The notes: a model not told the origin generated them from the sequence alone. A stretch of DNA of 64,000 nucleotides from Vibrio alfacsensis (GCF_003544875.1 NZ_CP032093.1:1922001-1986000); one strand, 5' to 3'. Positions 18,691 to 28,578 are shown, counted from the first letter of the stretch. Translations and numbers: made by a program.

Positions 18691-21054
18691 TTGAATATCC
18701 AGCAAGGCTTTCTTCTGACTCGACAAGCTCGAGATATAAAAGGAAAAACACAAATAGAGCTTTGGCTGTCAACAGATAACGGCCCAACTCAACTGCTGAT
18801 TCAAGAAGAAAAACCGGTATTTTTTCTCCAGAATGGTCATATTGAACAAGTCAAAAAGTTGGCTCAAGCTCATCATATTACTTGTGATATTCGCCCGTTA
18901 GAGTTAAAGAATTTCCAACTCAAGCCACTCGCAGCCTGCTATTCGCACACTACCCGAGATGCATTGGCGCTGCAGGATCTACTAAGCCAAAATGAACTGA
19001 CGCACTACGAGGGCGATATACGACTCGCGGATCGCTACTTAATGGAGCGCTTCATTAAAGGAAGCATGGAGTACACCGGCAATATACAAATTCAAAATGG
19101 TTTCCAACGAGTCCTAAATGCCAAATGTCGCCGTGGTGAATACCAACCGAAACTTCATGTCGTTTCACTCGATGTAGAGTGTTCTGAAAAAGGCATTTTA
19201 TACTCCATTGGGTTAGACAGCCCTGCTGACTCTCGCGTCATCATGATCGGTGAACCTGAACCGGCAGAAACGTCGATTCAATGGGTAAAAGACGAACGTG
19301 CCTTGCTTGAAGCATTGATCGCTTGGTTTAACAGTTTTGATCCAGATGTAATTATCGGTTGGAACGTTATTGATTTTGATTTTCGCTTACTGCATAAGCG
19401 TGCTGAGTGGCATAACATGAAGTTAATGCTTGGCCGTGCTGATCAAGCGAGTTTTTTCCGTAGCTCAGCTCAAAGTCAACAAGGGTTTATCTCCATACCT
19501 GGGCGTGTCGTTCTAGATGGTATTGATACCTTAAAGACGGCGACCTATCACTTTCGCTCTTGGTCACTGGAATCGGTCTCTCAAGAACTGCTCGGTGAGG
19601 GTAAAGAAATTCATAACGTGCATGACCGAATGGATGAAATCAATCGCATGTACCGTTCCGATAAACCCTCGTTAGCAAAATACAACTTGCAAGATTGTGT
19701 GTTGGTAAACAAAATCTTCAATCATACCCACCTACTTGATTTTGCCATTGAGCGCTCTCGCTTAACTGGTGTCGAGCTTGATCGCATTGGCGGTTCTGTT
19801 GCTGCGTTTACTAACTTATATTTGCCACAGATTCATCGCGCGGGCTATGTGGCACCAAACCTACACCCAGAAGATTGGATTGCGAGTCCCGGCGGTTATG
19901 TAATGGACTCAATACCCAACCTGTACGAATCTGTTTTAGTCTTAGACTTTAAGAGCCTTTACCCCTCTATTATTCGCTCATTTCTCATTGACCCAATGGG
20001 GTTGATTGAGGGCTTACAACAAGAAATTGGCAAACTCGACCATCAATCTGTCCCCGGCTTTCGAGGCGGTCAATTTCATCGCACCAAACACTTCTTACCA
20101 GAGATGATCGAAAACCTCTGGGCAGCCAGAGATATCGCAAAGAAAAATAACGAAAAAGCATTCTCTCAAGCAATTAAGATCATCATGAACTCATTTTATG
20201 GTGTTTTAGGCTCTTCTGGTTGCCGCTTCTTTGATACACGCCTCGCGTCTAGCATCACTATGCGTGGACACGAGATCATGAAGCAAACCAAGGTGCTCAT
20301 CGAAGAGAAAGGCTATCAGGTGATTTATGGTGATACGGACTCGACTTTTGTGTCTTTAAATGGCGCGTTTAGCCAAGCAGACGCAGATAAGATTGGTAAT
20401 GAGTTGGTCGACTATATCAACCAATGGTGGAGTGACCACTTGCGTCGCGAGTACAATCTAAACTCGATCCTTGAACTCGAATATGAAACCCACTATCGCA
20501 AATTTTTGATGCCGACGATTCGTGGTGCAGAAACTGGGTCTAAAAAACGCTACGCGGGTTTAATTGGAGAGGGTCAGCACGAGCGCATCATCTTTAAAGG
20601 ACTCGAAAGCGCACGAACAGATTGGACACCATTAGCACAGAAGTTTCAAAACACGCTGTATCAAATGATATTCCATGGTGAAGATCCGAGTGATTACGTT
20701 CGCGAGGTTGTAGAAAAAACCAACAGCGGCGAGTTCAATGATCAGCTGGTGTATCAAAAACGTCTGCGCCGCAAGTTACACGAATACCAAAAGAATATCC
20801 CCCCACAAGTACGAGCTGCGCGCATAGCGGATGATATCAACGCAAAACTAGGACGCCCTTTACAATATCAAAACCGTGGACGTATTGAATATTTGATCAC
20901 CGTAAATGGCCCTGAGCCTAGAGAATACTCATCAAGCCCAATCGATTATCAACACTATATTGATAAGCAGTTAAAACCTGTCGCTGATGCGATCTTGCCG
21001 TTTATTGGTACCGATTTTGAGCAATTGTCTGCCCCACAGATGGGGCTATTCTAA
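18691..21054 (+). CDS. polB: DNA polymerase II (family B)
   Basis: The 787-residue protein matches the usual Pol II length. The exonuclease ExoI motif is intact (VSLDVECSEKG), as are the polymerase motifs A (VLDFKSLYPSI), B (KIIMNSFYGVLG) and C (VIYGDTDS). It is an accurate repair and translesion-bypass polymerase used in replication restart. The start is TTG at 18691, matching the conserved beginning MNIQQGFLLTRQ, with AAGG upstream. It is monocistronic and converges on the nucleotidyltransferase-like gene. Confidence 0.97.
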   Translation: MNIQQGFLLTRQARDIKGKTQIELWLSTDNGPTQLLIQEEKPVFFLQNGHIEQVKKLAQAHHITCDIRPLELKNFQLKPLAACYSHTTRDALALQDLLSQNELTHYEGDIRLADRYLMERFIKGSMEYTGNIQIQNGFQRVLNAKCRRGEYQPKLHVVSLDVECSEKGILYSIGLDSPADSRVIMIGEPEPAETSIQWVKDERALLEALIAWFNSFDPDVIIGWNVIDFDFRLLHKRAEWHNMKLMLGRADQASFFRSSAQSQQGFISIPGRVVLDGIDTLKTATYHFRSWSLESVSQELLGEGKEIHNVHDRMDEINRMYRSDKPSLAKYNLQDCVLVNKIFNHTHLLDFAIERSRLTGVELDRIGGSVAAFTNLYLPQIHRAGYVAPNLHPEDWIASPGGYVMDSIPNLYESVLVLDFKSLYPSIIRSFLIDPMGLIEGLQQEIGKLDHQSVPGFRGGQFHRTKHFLPEMIENLWAARDIAKKNNEKAFSQAIKIIMNSFYGVLGSSGCRFFDTRLASSITMRGHEIMKQTKVLIEEKGYQVIYGDTDSTFVSLNGAFSQADADKIGNELVDYINQWWSDHLRREYNLNSILELEYETHYRKFLMPTIRGAETGSKKRYAGLIGEGQHERIIFKGLESARTDWTPLAQKFQNTLYQMIFHGEDPSDYVREVVEKTNSGEFNDQLVYQKRLRRKLHEYQKNIPPQVRAARIADDINAKLGRPLQYQNRGRIEYLITVNGPEPREYSSSPIDYQHYIDKQLKPVADAILPFIGTDFEQLSAPQMGLF

Positions 21055-21110
21055 ACATACTTATGCGAAGCCATGATCTCAATCAAAAACGACTTCGCGT
21101 AAGTGTAGAA

Positions 21111-21902
21111 TCAACCAATTCGAAATTCGGTTTTTTGATATTGCTTCACCAACCAATCACCGAAGACGTCAATGAGCCCAACTACCGAACGCTTAGGGAT
21201 ACTCCGACCTGAAAGTAAAATACCAAGGCGTTCAATCTCAACTTGCTTTTCTGGGTGGTACTTTAAAAATACCGCCCCACACTCGATAGGATCATCAAAC
21301 CAACGCTTATCTCGGTACATCACCAACGAATAGGATGCTCTTAGCAACTTCTTAGCGATCACCACTTGCGCACTCACTAACTCGTCAATACTTTGCGCTT
21401 GAGCTATCTTAGTTCGATAAACCGTTAGCCAGTCTTGCACATCCATATTCCAGTGCTTGGCTATCTCCCAACTTGGCTCATAATCCCCAAAGCAATCACT
21501 TAAATCATTGCCATAGACGCATACACAACAATGTTTCAGCATAAAGCCCCAAGTAAAGATGCTATCTAGATTCGCGACGTCACTGACGACAGCAGTGCGG
21601 ATCGATACGCCCTTTACATGTGGGTATCCCTGCTGAGCACGCCACTTAACCGTATTGATTAACGTCGCACGATTGCTTTCAAAGGCCGTTTTTGTCACCA
21701 CGACCAAATCAAGATTAGATTGACCTGAAACCGCCGTCTTTCGTGCCACACTTCCATAAACATATACACTATGAAGATTAGGCCCAAGCCCACCTTTTAG
21801 ACACATGATAACTTCACGGATCAACGGCGCGAACTCTGGTTGAAACGGTTGCTGTGGATTAATTACAGGGAGAGACATGAAAGAAAACGCGAACTCAAGC
21901 AT
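21111..21902 (-). CDS. Nucleotidyltransferase-fold protein with altered active site
   Basis: This 263-residue protein has the polymerase-beta/MNT pattern VYGSVARKTAVSGQSNLDLV. In active members two acidic residues normally follow as S-D-x-D; here the first is Asn (S-N-L-D). The C-terminal part is helical, as in aminoglycoside adenylyltransferase-like proteins, so it may be a diverged regulatory nucleotidyltransferase or a substrate-binding relic. No function is assigned. The start is uncertain: ATG at 21902 and ATG at 21878 both lack a clear Shine-Dalgarno. It stands alone between polB and efpL. Confidence 0.7.
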   Translation of the reverse strand: MLEFAFSFMSLPVINPQQPFQPEFAPLIREVIMCLKGGLGPNLHSVYVYGSVARKTAVSGQSNLDLVVVTKTAFESNRATLINTVKWRAQQGYPHVKGVSIRTAVVSDVANLDSIFTWGFMLKHCCVCVYGNDLSDCFGDYEPSWEIAKHWNMDVQDWLTVYRTKIAQAQSIDELVSAQVVIAKKLLRASYSLVMYRDKRWFDDPIECGAVFLKYHPEKQVEIERLGILLSGRSIPKRSVVGLIDVFGDWLVKQYQKTEFRIG

Positions 21903-22064
21903 ATTACAAACGATGGGTTATATGATCCACTAGCCTTGCGTTTGAATCAAGCCCGTTACAATGCTTATTGATGATCGAATTACTGCGATGAATTTTGGTG
22001 CCAGATAACAAAGTTGGGTATATAATCACAAAGTTTTGCTTAATAAGTGTAATAGGAAAATACA

Positions 22065-22631
22065 ATGCCAAAGGCAAGTGAAATCAAAAAAGGCTTCGCA
22101 ATCGAGTCTAATGGTAAAACTCTTCTAGTAAAAGACATCGAAGTAACGACTCCTGGTGGTCGTGGCGGTTCAAAAATCTACAAAATGCGTTGTACTGATC
22201 TAACGACAGGCGCACGTGTGGATGAGCGTTACAAGTCTGATGACGTTGTTGACACAGTAGAAATGAACAAACGTGCAGTAATGTACTCATACGCTGATGG
22301 CGATGAGCACATTTTCATGGACAACGAAGACTACTCTCAATACACATTCAAGCACAATGAAGTTGAAGATGAGCTTCTATTCATCAATGAAGACACGCAA
22401 GGTATCCACATTATCCTAGTAAACGGCGCTGCTGTTGGTATCGAGCTTCCATCTTCTGTTGAACTTGTTATTGAAGAAACAGATCCATCAATCAAAGGTG
22501 CATCTGCTTCTGCACGTACTAAACCAGCACGTTTTGCTTCTGGCCTTGTTGTTCAAGTTCCAGAGTACATCGCAACTGGCGAGCGTGTAATTGTGAACAC
22601 AACTGAACGTAAGTTCATGAGCCGAGCATAA
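22065..22631 (+). CDS. efpL: Elongation factor P-like protein EfpL (YeiP)
   Basis: The 188-residue protein has the three-domain EF-P fold. The tip loop reads TTPGGRGGSK, with Arg where EF-P carries a modified Lys, typical of the YeiP/EfpL branch. This branch is reported to help ribosomes through polyproline and other difficult sequences without lysine modification. RBS AGGAAA precedes the ATG. The stop is two bases before the yciU start, implying a two-gene unit. Confidence 0.94.
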   Translation: MPKASEIKKGFAIESNGKTLLVKDIEVTTPGGRGGSKIYKMRCTDLTTGARVDERYKSDDVVDTVEMNKRAVMYSYADGDEHIFMDNEDYSQYTFKHNEVEDELLFINEDTQGIHIILVNGAAVGIELPSSVELVIEETDPSIKGASASARTKPARFASGLVVQVPEYIATGERVIVNTTERKFMSRA

Positions 22632-22633
22632 GC

Positions 22634-22954
22634 ATGTCTGATTTGATTTCTTACGACGACGTTATCGACGCAGCGTACGACATCTTCCTTGAGATGGCTC
22701 CAGACAACCTAGAGCCTGCTGATGTCATTCTGTTTACTGCACAATTTGAAGATCGCGGAGCGGCCGAACTTGTTGAAACTGGTGATGACTGGGTTGAACA
22801 TGTTGGTTTCGAAGTAGACAAAGAAGTGTATGCAGAAGTTCGTATCGGCCTAGTAAACGAGGAAAATGACGTACTTGATGACGTATTTGCTCGTATGCTA
22901 ATCAGTCGAGATCCTGAACATAAGTTCTGTCATATGCTTTGGAAACGTGATTAA
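22634..22954 (+). CDS. yciU: YciU (DUF440), putative double-stranded-DNA mimic
   Basis: The 106-residue, strongly acidic protein matches E. coli YciU and H. influenzae HI1450 (AYDIFLEMAPDNLEPADVILF, VFARMLISRD, HKFCHMLWKRD). Its acidic surface led to the DNA-mimic proposal, with HU-like proteins as suggested partners. It is translationally linked to efpL and followed by a strong terminator. Confidence 0.92.
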   Translation: MSDLISYDDVIDAAYDIFLEMAPDNLEPADVILFTAQFEDRGAAELVETGDDWVEHVGFEVDKEVYAEVRIGLVNEENDVLDDVFARMLISRDPEHKFCHMLWKRD

Positions 22955-22976
22955 AACGTTCACCAATCTTGCATTC

Positions 22977-23006
22977 AAACACCAGCCTCGTGCTGGTGTT
23001 TTTTTT
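22977..23006 (+). terminator. Terminator after efpL-yciU
   Basis: CACCAGC/GCTGGTG stem, CTCGT loop and an eight-T tail. Confidence 0.92.
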
Positions 23007-23019
23007 ATGTCTAAATCCC

Positions 23020-23086
23020 AAGCTCTAAGCTCTAAGCTCTAAGCTCTAAGCTCTAAGCTCTAAGCTCTAAGCTCTAAGCTCTAAGC
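23020..23086. repeat. Heptanucleotide tandem repeat (AAGCTCT), about 9.6 copies
   Basis: Nine perfect consecutive copies of AAGCTCT from 23020 to 23082 are followed by a partial AAGC. The array lies in the intergenic DNA between the yciU terminator and the convergent rluB terminator, outside any gene. Perfect copies imply recent expansion by slippage, so copy number probably varies between strains. Confidence 0.97.
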
Positions 23087-23157
23087 AGTGTAAAAATTCG
23101 TTTCAAAGGCAATAGGTAAGAAAGTAAAACAAGGGATAAAAATAAAATAATGGATAA

Positions 23158-23187
23158 GAAAAGGCCTGCCAATTGGCAAGCCTTTCA
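23158..23187 (-). terminator. Terminator after rluB
   Basis: On the minus strand AAAGGCTTGCC and GGCAGGCCTTTT pair around an AATT loop (one G-T mismatch), ending in T. Confidence 0.8.
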
Positions 23188-23203
23188 AATGTTTCGCTAA
23201 TCA

Positions 23204-24142
23204 TTAACGATGCTTATTGCGTCCACCTTGTTCGCCAGCCGATTTACCTGGCTTACGACGAGACGGATTATTGCTGCGACCTTTCGGTGCGCTTACTCGC
23301 TCTTCATGGCGCTTAACTGCACGGCGAATTTTTTGGCTACGTGCACGTTCACGCTTGCGTGATGTATTTTCTTTATCAAGATCAAGCATGGTTTCTTTCT
23401 CTGGACGAAGTTCTACTAACTCGCGTAGGTAGTTTACTTCTTTCAGATCAAGCTCCATCCAACCGCCACGTGGCAGTTTTTTATCTAGATAGATGTCGCC
23501 GTAACGAACACGCTTCAAGCGGCTCACTGTCGTTTCTTGCGATTCCCACAGACGACGTACTTCACGGTTACGACCTTCGTTGATCACGACATAAAACGTG
23601 TGGTTCATACCTTCACCACCCGCATATACCACGTCTTCGAAACGCGCTAGACCATCTTCTAGCTCGACTCCGCGAACGAGATTTTTTACTTTTTGTTCTG
23701 TAACGTCACCGAAAACACGAACAAGGTATTCACGTTCAACTTGGCGACTTGGGTGCATTAGGCGGTTAGCCAATTCACCATCAGTAGTGAATAGCAACAA
23801 GCCTGAAGTATTTGCATCAAGACGGCCCACTGAAATCCAGCGAGAACCACGAATCTTTGGCAGACGATCAAAAACAGTGCGACGACCTTCCGGATCGTGA
23901 CGAGTACATAGTTCACCTTCCGGCTTGTAGTATGCCAGTACGCGACAAATCACTTCTTCTTGTGCCTTTGCAGACACAACGTGACCGTCGATTCGAACTA
24001 CGCTGTTCTCATCTTCTAGTCTCTCACCAAGTTTAGCTACCATGCCATTTACACTAACGCGACCAGATTTGATTAACGCTTCAATCTCGCGACGAGAGCC
24101 GTGGCCAGCACGTGCTAATACTTTTTGTAACTTTTCGCTCAT
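23204..24142 (-). CDS. rluB: 23S rRNA pseudouridine(2605) synthase RluB
   Basis: The 312-residue protein has an N-terminal S4 RNA-binding domain ([21 protein letters not shown]) and the RsuA-family catalytic motif ([20 protein letters not shown], Asp in RLD), plus [10 protein letters not shown]. The last ~70 residues are a basic Lys/Arg-rich tail typical of RluB. It modifies U2605 in the peptidyl-transferase region of 23S rRNA. It lies near yciO and the trp region, as in E. coli. Confidence 0.95.
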   Translation of the reverse strand: MSEKLQKVLARAGHGSRREIEALIKSGRVSVNGMVAKLGERLEDENSVVRIDGHVVSAKAQEEVICRVLAYYKPEGELCTRHDPEGRRTVFDRLPKIRGSRWISVGRLDANTSGLLLFTTDGELANRLMHPSRQVEREYLVRVFGDVTEQKVKNLVRGVELEDGLARFEDVVYAGGEGMNHTFYVVINEGRNREVRRLWESQETTVSRLKRVRYGDIYLDKKLPRGGWMELDLKEVNYLRELVELRPEKETMLDLDKENTSRKRERARSQKIRRAVKRHEERVSAPKGRSNNPSRRKPGKSAGEQGGRNKHR

Positions 24143-24343
24143 TTATCTACCTATGTGTCGTCTTCACAGACGTCGAGACCGAAATTGGCCTTCATTATGC
24201 AAGTTACCCAGTTAATGGGATTTTTTCAGTCGGATATTATACGAGATTCTCAAATTTAATGTAAGCAAAATCGACCAAAGAATCGCTCATCAAATTCTCG
24301 AAAAATTCCATTCTCTTTTTGTGATTCTGTGACAAGTAATCAC

Positions 24344-24368
24344 AAAAAAGGAGGCAAACATGCCTCCT
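24344..24368 (-). terminator. Terminator after rnm-yciO
   Basis: Minus-strand AGGAGGCA/TGCCTCCT stem with a TGTT loop and a T-rich tail (plus-strand A at 24344-24349). Confidence 0.88.
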
Positions 24369-24426
24369 AACGTTTTTGACTGTATAAATAAACAACCGTT
24401 ATCAACGTTCTTAATCGCTAAAAATA

Positions 24427-25047
24427 TTACTCAAACGGAGCTGGATCACCGGCACCTACACGAGCAATTACCGCGTCGCCTTCACTAAAATCAACAACCG
24501 TTGTCGGCTGTTCACCAAGGTAACCGCCATTAAGAATCACGTCGACTGCGTGCTCTAGCTTGTCACGAATGTCTTCTGGGTCCGATTCCGTTACGTCATT
24601 GCCAGGCAAGATAAGCGAGGTAGACATCATTGGCTCACCCAATGCTTCTAACAAATCCAACGCGATACGGTTGTCCGGAACACGAATACCAATCGTCTTG
24701 CGTTTCGCATTCATTAAGCGACGCGGCACTTCTTTTGTACCTTTGAAGATGAATGTGTAAGGACCCGGTGTGTTATTTTTTAGTAGTCGGAATGCCGAGT
24801 TATCAACACGTGCATACAGAGAAAGCTCCGACAAATCTCGGCACAACAAGGTAAAGTTGTGTTTGTCATCCAGACGACGGATCTGACAAATTCGTTCCAA
24901 CGCCTGTTTGTTCTCCAATTGACAGCCTAGTGCATAACCTGAATCGGTTGGATACACAACCACGCCACCACTACGAATGATTGCTACTGCTTGACTGATC
25001 AAGCGAGCCTGTGGGTTTTCTGGATGAACGTAAAAAAACTGGCTCAT
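24427..25047 (-). CDS. yciO: YciO, TsaC/YrdC-like protein
   Basis: The 206-residue protein has a YrdC fold (IIRSGGVVVYPTDSGYALGCQ region, KRKTIGIRVPDN). The true threonylcarbamoyl-AMP synthase of tRNA t6A formation is TsaC; YciO is a paralogue with only weak or unclear activity in vivo, so the exact substrate is open. It starts 37 bases after rnm in the same direction, probably co-transcribed. Confidence 0.93.
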   Translation of the reverse strand: MSQFFYVHPENPQARLISQAVAIIRSGGVVVYPTDSGYALGCQLENKQALERICQIRRLDDKHNFTLLCRDLSELSLYARVDNSAFRLLKNNTPGPYTFIFKGTKEVPRRLMNAKRKTIGIRVPDNRIALDLLEALGEPMMSTSLILPGNDVTESDPEDIRDKLEHAVDVILNGGYLGEQPTTVVDFSEGDAVIARVGAGDPAPFE

Positions 25048-25084
25048 TGTAATTCCTCATTATCGAGCCTCTCGGCTCTATATT

Positions 25085-25954
25085 TTATGGAGTCTTAATT
25101 TCGTTGCTATTCAACGAGGGATCAATTCCCCAATCTTTCCAAACTGGTTCTACGCCCGCAGGTAACCAGAGGTTTCTTCCCAACTCCATCCACGGTGATG
25201 GATAGTGAAAATCGCTGCCTTGGGAAGCTAATAGTTTGTATTGTATAGCATAATCCGCCAAAGTGCGCCTTTCTTGTTGCGCTTGTTGAGGTTGTGCTAC
25301 TTCCATCGCATCACCGCCCGCTTCAACAAACGCAGCTAATAGACGTTTTACCCACTTAGCTGTCAGTTGATAACGCCCAGGATGCGCTAACACCGCATGT
25401 CCACCAGCGGCATGAATGGCATCGACGGCTTCTTTCATCGAACACCAGTTTGGTGGTACATATCCTGGATTCGTGCGCGTTAGATATTTCTTAAATACCA
25501 TCTGCATGTTCTTAGCGTAGCCATTATCTACTAACCATTTTGCAAAATGAGCTCGTGTAATTGGCGCGTCCCCTGCAATGTGTTGGACTTCTTCTAAAAC
25601 CCCCTCTCGCGTCGCTTTCTGCAATCGCTCGGCGATCATTTCAGAGCGCGCAACGCGATGCGCTTTTTGTTGTTGGATAAGATTTGTCAACGCTGGGTTT
25701 TTAGGATCCACATTCAATCCAACAATATGGATATCTTTGTTCTGCCAAACCGTGGAAATTTCGATACCGTCGATGATTTTAATCGGAAGATTATTCTCTT
25801 CTACGTATTGCTTGGCCGGAGCTAAGCCGTCAACCGTATCATGATCCGTGATCGCCAACACCTCGATATCAAAACTTAGTGCCCTATCCACCAAATCACT
25901 CGGTGTAAATCGACCATCCGAGGCAGTAGTGTGGCTGTGTAAATCAATTCTCAT
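25085..25954 (-). CDS. rnm: RNase AM, PHP-domain 5'-3' exoribonuclease
   Basis: The 289-residue protein (formerly YciV/TrpH) has PHP metal-binding motifs: [13 protein letters not shown] at the start, [10 protein letters not shown] near residue 40, and [10 protein letters not shown]. The E. coli enzyme matures the 5' ends of rRNAs and degrades short RNAs. It is divergent from trpL with under 100 bases between start codons, so its promoter lies next to or over the trp operator. Confidence 0.93.
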   Translation of the reverse strand: MRIDLHSHTTASDGRFTPSDLVDRALSFDIEVLAITDHDTVDGLAPAKQYVEENNLPIKIIDGIEISTVWQNKDIHIVGLNVDPKNPALTNLIQQQKAHRVARSEMIAERLQKATREGVLEEVQHIAGDAPITRAHFAKWLVDNGYAKNMQMVFKKYLTRTNPGYVPPNWCSMKEAVDAIHAAGGHAVLAHPGRYQLTAKWVKRLLAAFVEAGGDAMEVAQPQQAQQERRTLADYAIQYKLLASQGSDFHYPSPWMELGRNLWLPAGVEPVWKDWGIDPSLNSNEIKTP

Positions 25955-25983
25955 TTTTTTGTCGTTTTAATGCTGTTTTGGGG

Positions 25984-26015
25984 TTGACTTTTAACCTGCG
26001 CACTAGTTTACTAGT
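25984..26015 (+). promoter_or_regulatory. trp promoter and TrpR operator
   Basis: TTGACT (25984-25989) and TTTACT (26007-26012) are 17 bases apart. The -10 box is embedded in ACTAGTTTACTAGT (26002-26015), which differs from the E. coli trp operator core at one central base. Tryptophan-bound TrpR should therefore block polymerase here, as in E. coli. Confidence 0.9.
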
Positions 26016-26049
26016 ACGCAAATACGAAGTACCTATTGTAAGGCTTACT

Positions 26050-26175
26050 ATGTTACAAGAATTTAACCAAGACCAGAAAGCGAAAGTTTCAGTTCGTCTC
26101 AATAAGACGAGTTCTGCTGATCTAGCTTGGTGGCGCACTTGGACAAGTTCTTGGTGGGCGAACGTGTACTTTTAG
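26050..26175 (+). CDS. trpL: trp operon leader peptide
   Basis: The 41-codon frame MLQEFNQDQK... ends in AWWRTWTSSWWANVYF, with five Trp codons at positions 27, 28, 31, 35 and 36. Ribosome stalling at these codons under Trp shortage would favour an antiterminator over the attenuator downstream. It is longer than the 14-codon E. coli peptide. ATG at 26050 is chosen because it lies downstream of the promoter; an in-frame start at 25978 precedes the -35 box and cannot be used. Confidence 0.93.
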   Translation: MLQEFNQDQKAKVSVRLNKTSSADLAWWRTWTSSWWANVYF

Positions 26176-26195
26176 TTTAGAGAATTAAATGTCGC

Positions 26196-26228
26196 AAAGC
26201 CCGCTAGTTCAGCGGGCTTTTTTGTTTT
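26196..26228 (+). terminator. trp attenuator
   Basis: Perfect 8-bp stem AGCCCGCT/AGCGGGCT with an AGTTC loop, then a run of six T, 23 bases after the leader stop codon. It is the classical intrinsic attenuator ahead of trpE. Confidence 0.92.
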
Positions 26229-26350
26229 GTCGTCCACCTCACACTTAACTGCTTAAACATTCATCAATTTTGACTGCGACTCGATTGGGTGAACGTTTGC
26301 TTTATGCGACTATGTACGACAGGAAGATACAACAGCTATAAGGAGGTCTT

Positions 26351-27916
26351 GTGAACAAGGCCATAGAGATTAAAACGCTTGGACAGTTAGAGGTGATAAC
26401 AACACCTGTTCCTTATACTCAAGATCCAACGCGCTTGTTTCACACATTATGTGAAAACAAAACGGACAGTCTATTACTAGAGTCCGCTGAAATTGATTCA
26501 AAGCAAGATCTAAAGTCGTTACTTATCGTCGATTCGGCCGTTCGCATGGTTTGCTTTGACCATACGGTTACCATGACCGCGTTAACAAACAACGGCAAAA
26601 ACCTACTAACGCACCTCTACCAAAATGTGCGCGGTGAAGTCACTCGTCAATTCAAAGACAACACGCTTACTTTAGAATTCACTCAACCATGTGACACTCT
26701 CGATGAAGATTCCCGCTTGCGTGAGGCCTCCTCTTTTGATGCGCTGCGCTTGATTCAACACAGCTTTGATATTTCTAAGCAAGACAAACACGCGATTTTC
26801 CTTGGTGGTCTGTTTGCTTACGACTTAGTCGCGAACTTCGAGCCACTTGGCGATGCAGAAGCAACCAACCAATGCCCAGATTACGTTTTCTACATAGCGG
26901 AAACGTTGTTGGTTGTGGATCATCAAACGGAATCTTGTCAGCTTCAGGCCACATTGTTTGTTGATGATTCAGAAAAAACAACGATTGAAACTCGAATCGA
27001 AGAAATTAACGCTCAATGTGCTGCGCCAAAACGGCTACCAAGTGCAGAGCAAATCGCAGATATCACGGTTGAACCAAGCGTCTCTGATGAAGACTTCTGC
27101 CAAATCGTTCGTGACTTAAAACAGTTCGTAGTGAAAGGCGATGTATTCCAAGTCGTACCATCTCGTCGATTCACTCTACCTTGCCCGTCACCACTCGCGG
27201 CATACAAAGAGCTTAAACAAAGTAACCCAAGCCCTTACATGTTCTACATGCAAGATGAGCTGTTCACTCTGTTTGGCGCATCACCAGAAAGTGCGCTTAA
27301 GTACGAAACCGACACCAACCAAATTGAAATCTACCCAATCGCGGGCACGCGTCGCCGTGGCAAACGTCCGAACGGTGAAATTGACTTTGATTTAGACAGC
27401 CGTATCGAACTTGAACTGCGCACCGACAAGAAAGAAAACGCAGAACACATGATGTTGGTTGACCTAGCACGTAACGATGTAGCGCGTATTGCTCAAGCTG
27501 GCACTCGCCACGTGGCAGACCTATTAAAAGTGGACCGCTACAGTCACGTAATGCACTTAGTATCACGCGTGGTCGGTCAACTACGTGAAGACCTAGACGC
27601 GCTGCACGCTTATCAAGCTTGTATGAACATGGGCACGCTAACAGGCGCACCTAAGATTCGTGCAATGCAGTTGATTCGCGATGTAGAGCGCGCACGACGC
27701 GGTAGCTACGGCGGTGCTGTTGGTTACCTTACCGGCGAAGGTACATTAGATACTTGTATCGTGATCCGCTCAGCGTACGTTGAGAACGGTATTGCTCAAG
27801 TTCAAGCAGGCGCAGGCGTGGTGTTCGACTCTGACCCACAAGCGGAAGCAGACGAAACGCGCGGCAAAGCACAAGCGGTAATCTCTGCTATCCAAGCAGC
27901 GCATAAGTCACGATAA
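26351..27916 (+). CDS. trpE: Anthranilate synthase component I
   Basis: The 521-residue chorismate-binding protein makes anthranilate with TrpG. Catalytic-domain motifs are present (PSPYMFYMQ, YPIAGTRRRGKRPNGE, MMLVDLARNDVARI, GTLTGAPKIRAMQLI). The N-terminal LLLESAEI near residue 38 corresponds to the LLES element of the Trp feedback site. The start is GTG at 26351 behind a consensus AAGGAGG. Confidence 0.97.
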   Translation: MNKAIEIKTLGQLEVITTPVPYTQDPTRLFHTLCENKTDSLLLESAEIDSKQDLKSLLIVDSAVRMVCFDHTVTMTALTNNGKNLLTHLYQNVRGEVTRQFKDNTLTLEFTQPCDTLDEDSRLREASSFDALRLIQHSFDISKQDKHAIFLGGLFAYDLVANFEPLGDAEATNQCPDYVFYIAETLLVVDHQTESCQLQATLFVDDSEKTTIETRIEEINAQCAAPKRLPSAEQIADITVEPSVSDEDFCQIVRDLKQFVVKGDVFQVVPSRRFTLPCPSPLAAYKELKQSNPSPYMFYMQDELFTLFGASPESALKYETDTNQIEIYPIAGTRRRGKRPNGEIDFDLDSRIELELRTDKKENAEHMMLVDLARNDVARIAQAGTRHVADLLKVDRYSHVMHLVSRVVGQLREDLDALHAYQACMNMGTLTGAPKIRAMQLIRDVERARRGSYGGAVGYLTGEGTLDTCIVIRSAYVENGIAQVQAGAGVVFDSDPQAEADETRGKAQAVISAIQAAHKSR

Positions 27917-27932
27917 GGAATAGGGTTCAGAG

Positions 27933-28541
27933 ATGGCTAATATCATTTTTATCGACAACTTTGACTCGTTCACCTACAACCTTGTGGATCAGTTCCGCTC
28001 GCTAGGTCACTCAGTCAAGATTTACCGAAATAACATCCCAGCGCAAACCATTGAACAAGCGGTAAACAAGCTTGAAAACCCAGTGGTTCTGCTATCACCA
28101 GGTCCTGGTGCACCGTCAGAAGCTGGCTCAATGCCAGAACTTATCCAGCGCATGAAAGGCAAAGTGCCGATGATCGGCATTTGTCTTGGTCACCAAGCGA
28201 TTGTTGAAGCGTACGGCGGCACCGTCGCTGGCGCGGGCGAAATCATTCACGGTAAGGTCTCTATGATGGAGCACCAAAACCATGCGATTTATCAAAACCT
28301 ACCATCACCACTGGCGATTGCACGTTACCACTCGCTGGTTGCGACCAAGGTTCCTGAGAGCCTAACCATCACAGCAGAAGTGGATGACTTGGTAATGTCT
28401 GTTGTACATGAAGAAGATAAAGTTTGCGGGTTCCAGTTCCACCCGGAATCTATTATGACGACCTACGGAGCAACACTGTTGGCCAATGCCATTGAATGGG
28501 CACTTGAAGAACAAACTTCAGCAAGCCCACTCAGTGCTTAA
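27933..28541 (+). CDS. trpG: Anthranilate synthase component II (glutamine amidotransferase)
   Basis: The 202-residue class I glutamine amidotransferase has nucleophile Cys in [15 protein letters not shown] and the His/Glu pair in FQFHPESIM. It supplies ammonia to TrpE. Unlike in E. coli, it is separate from the phosphoribosyltransferase encoded next. Confidence 0.97.
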   Translation: MANIIFIDNFDSFTYNLVDQFRSLGHSVKIYRNNIPAQTIEQAVNKLENPVVLLSPGPGAPSEAGSMPELIQRMKGKVPMIGICLGHQAIVEAYGGTVAGAGEIIHGKVSMMEHQNHAIYQNLPSPLAIARYHSLVATKVPESLTITAEVDDLVMSVVHEEDKVCGFQFHPESIMTTYGATLLANAIEWALEEQTSASPLSA

Positions 28542-28578
28542 AAAGCGCTTGGCACATAAGAAATTTAGGAGAGGAAAT

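Noticed and set aside
23020-23086. Repeat array considered as CRISPR
   Set aside because: The unit is seven bases in direct tandem with no spacers and no cas genes nearby.
24325-24350. TGTGA...TCACA near the yciO terminator, considered as a CRP site
   Set aside because: The spacer is seven bases rather than six and the site lies downstream of genes, next to a terminator.
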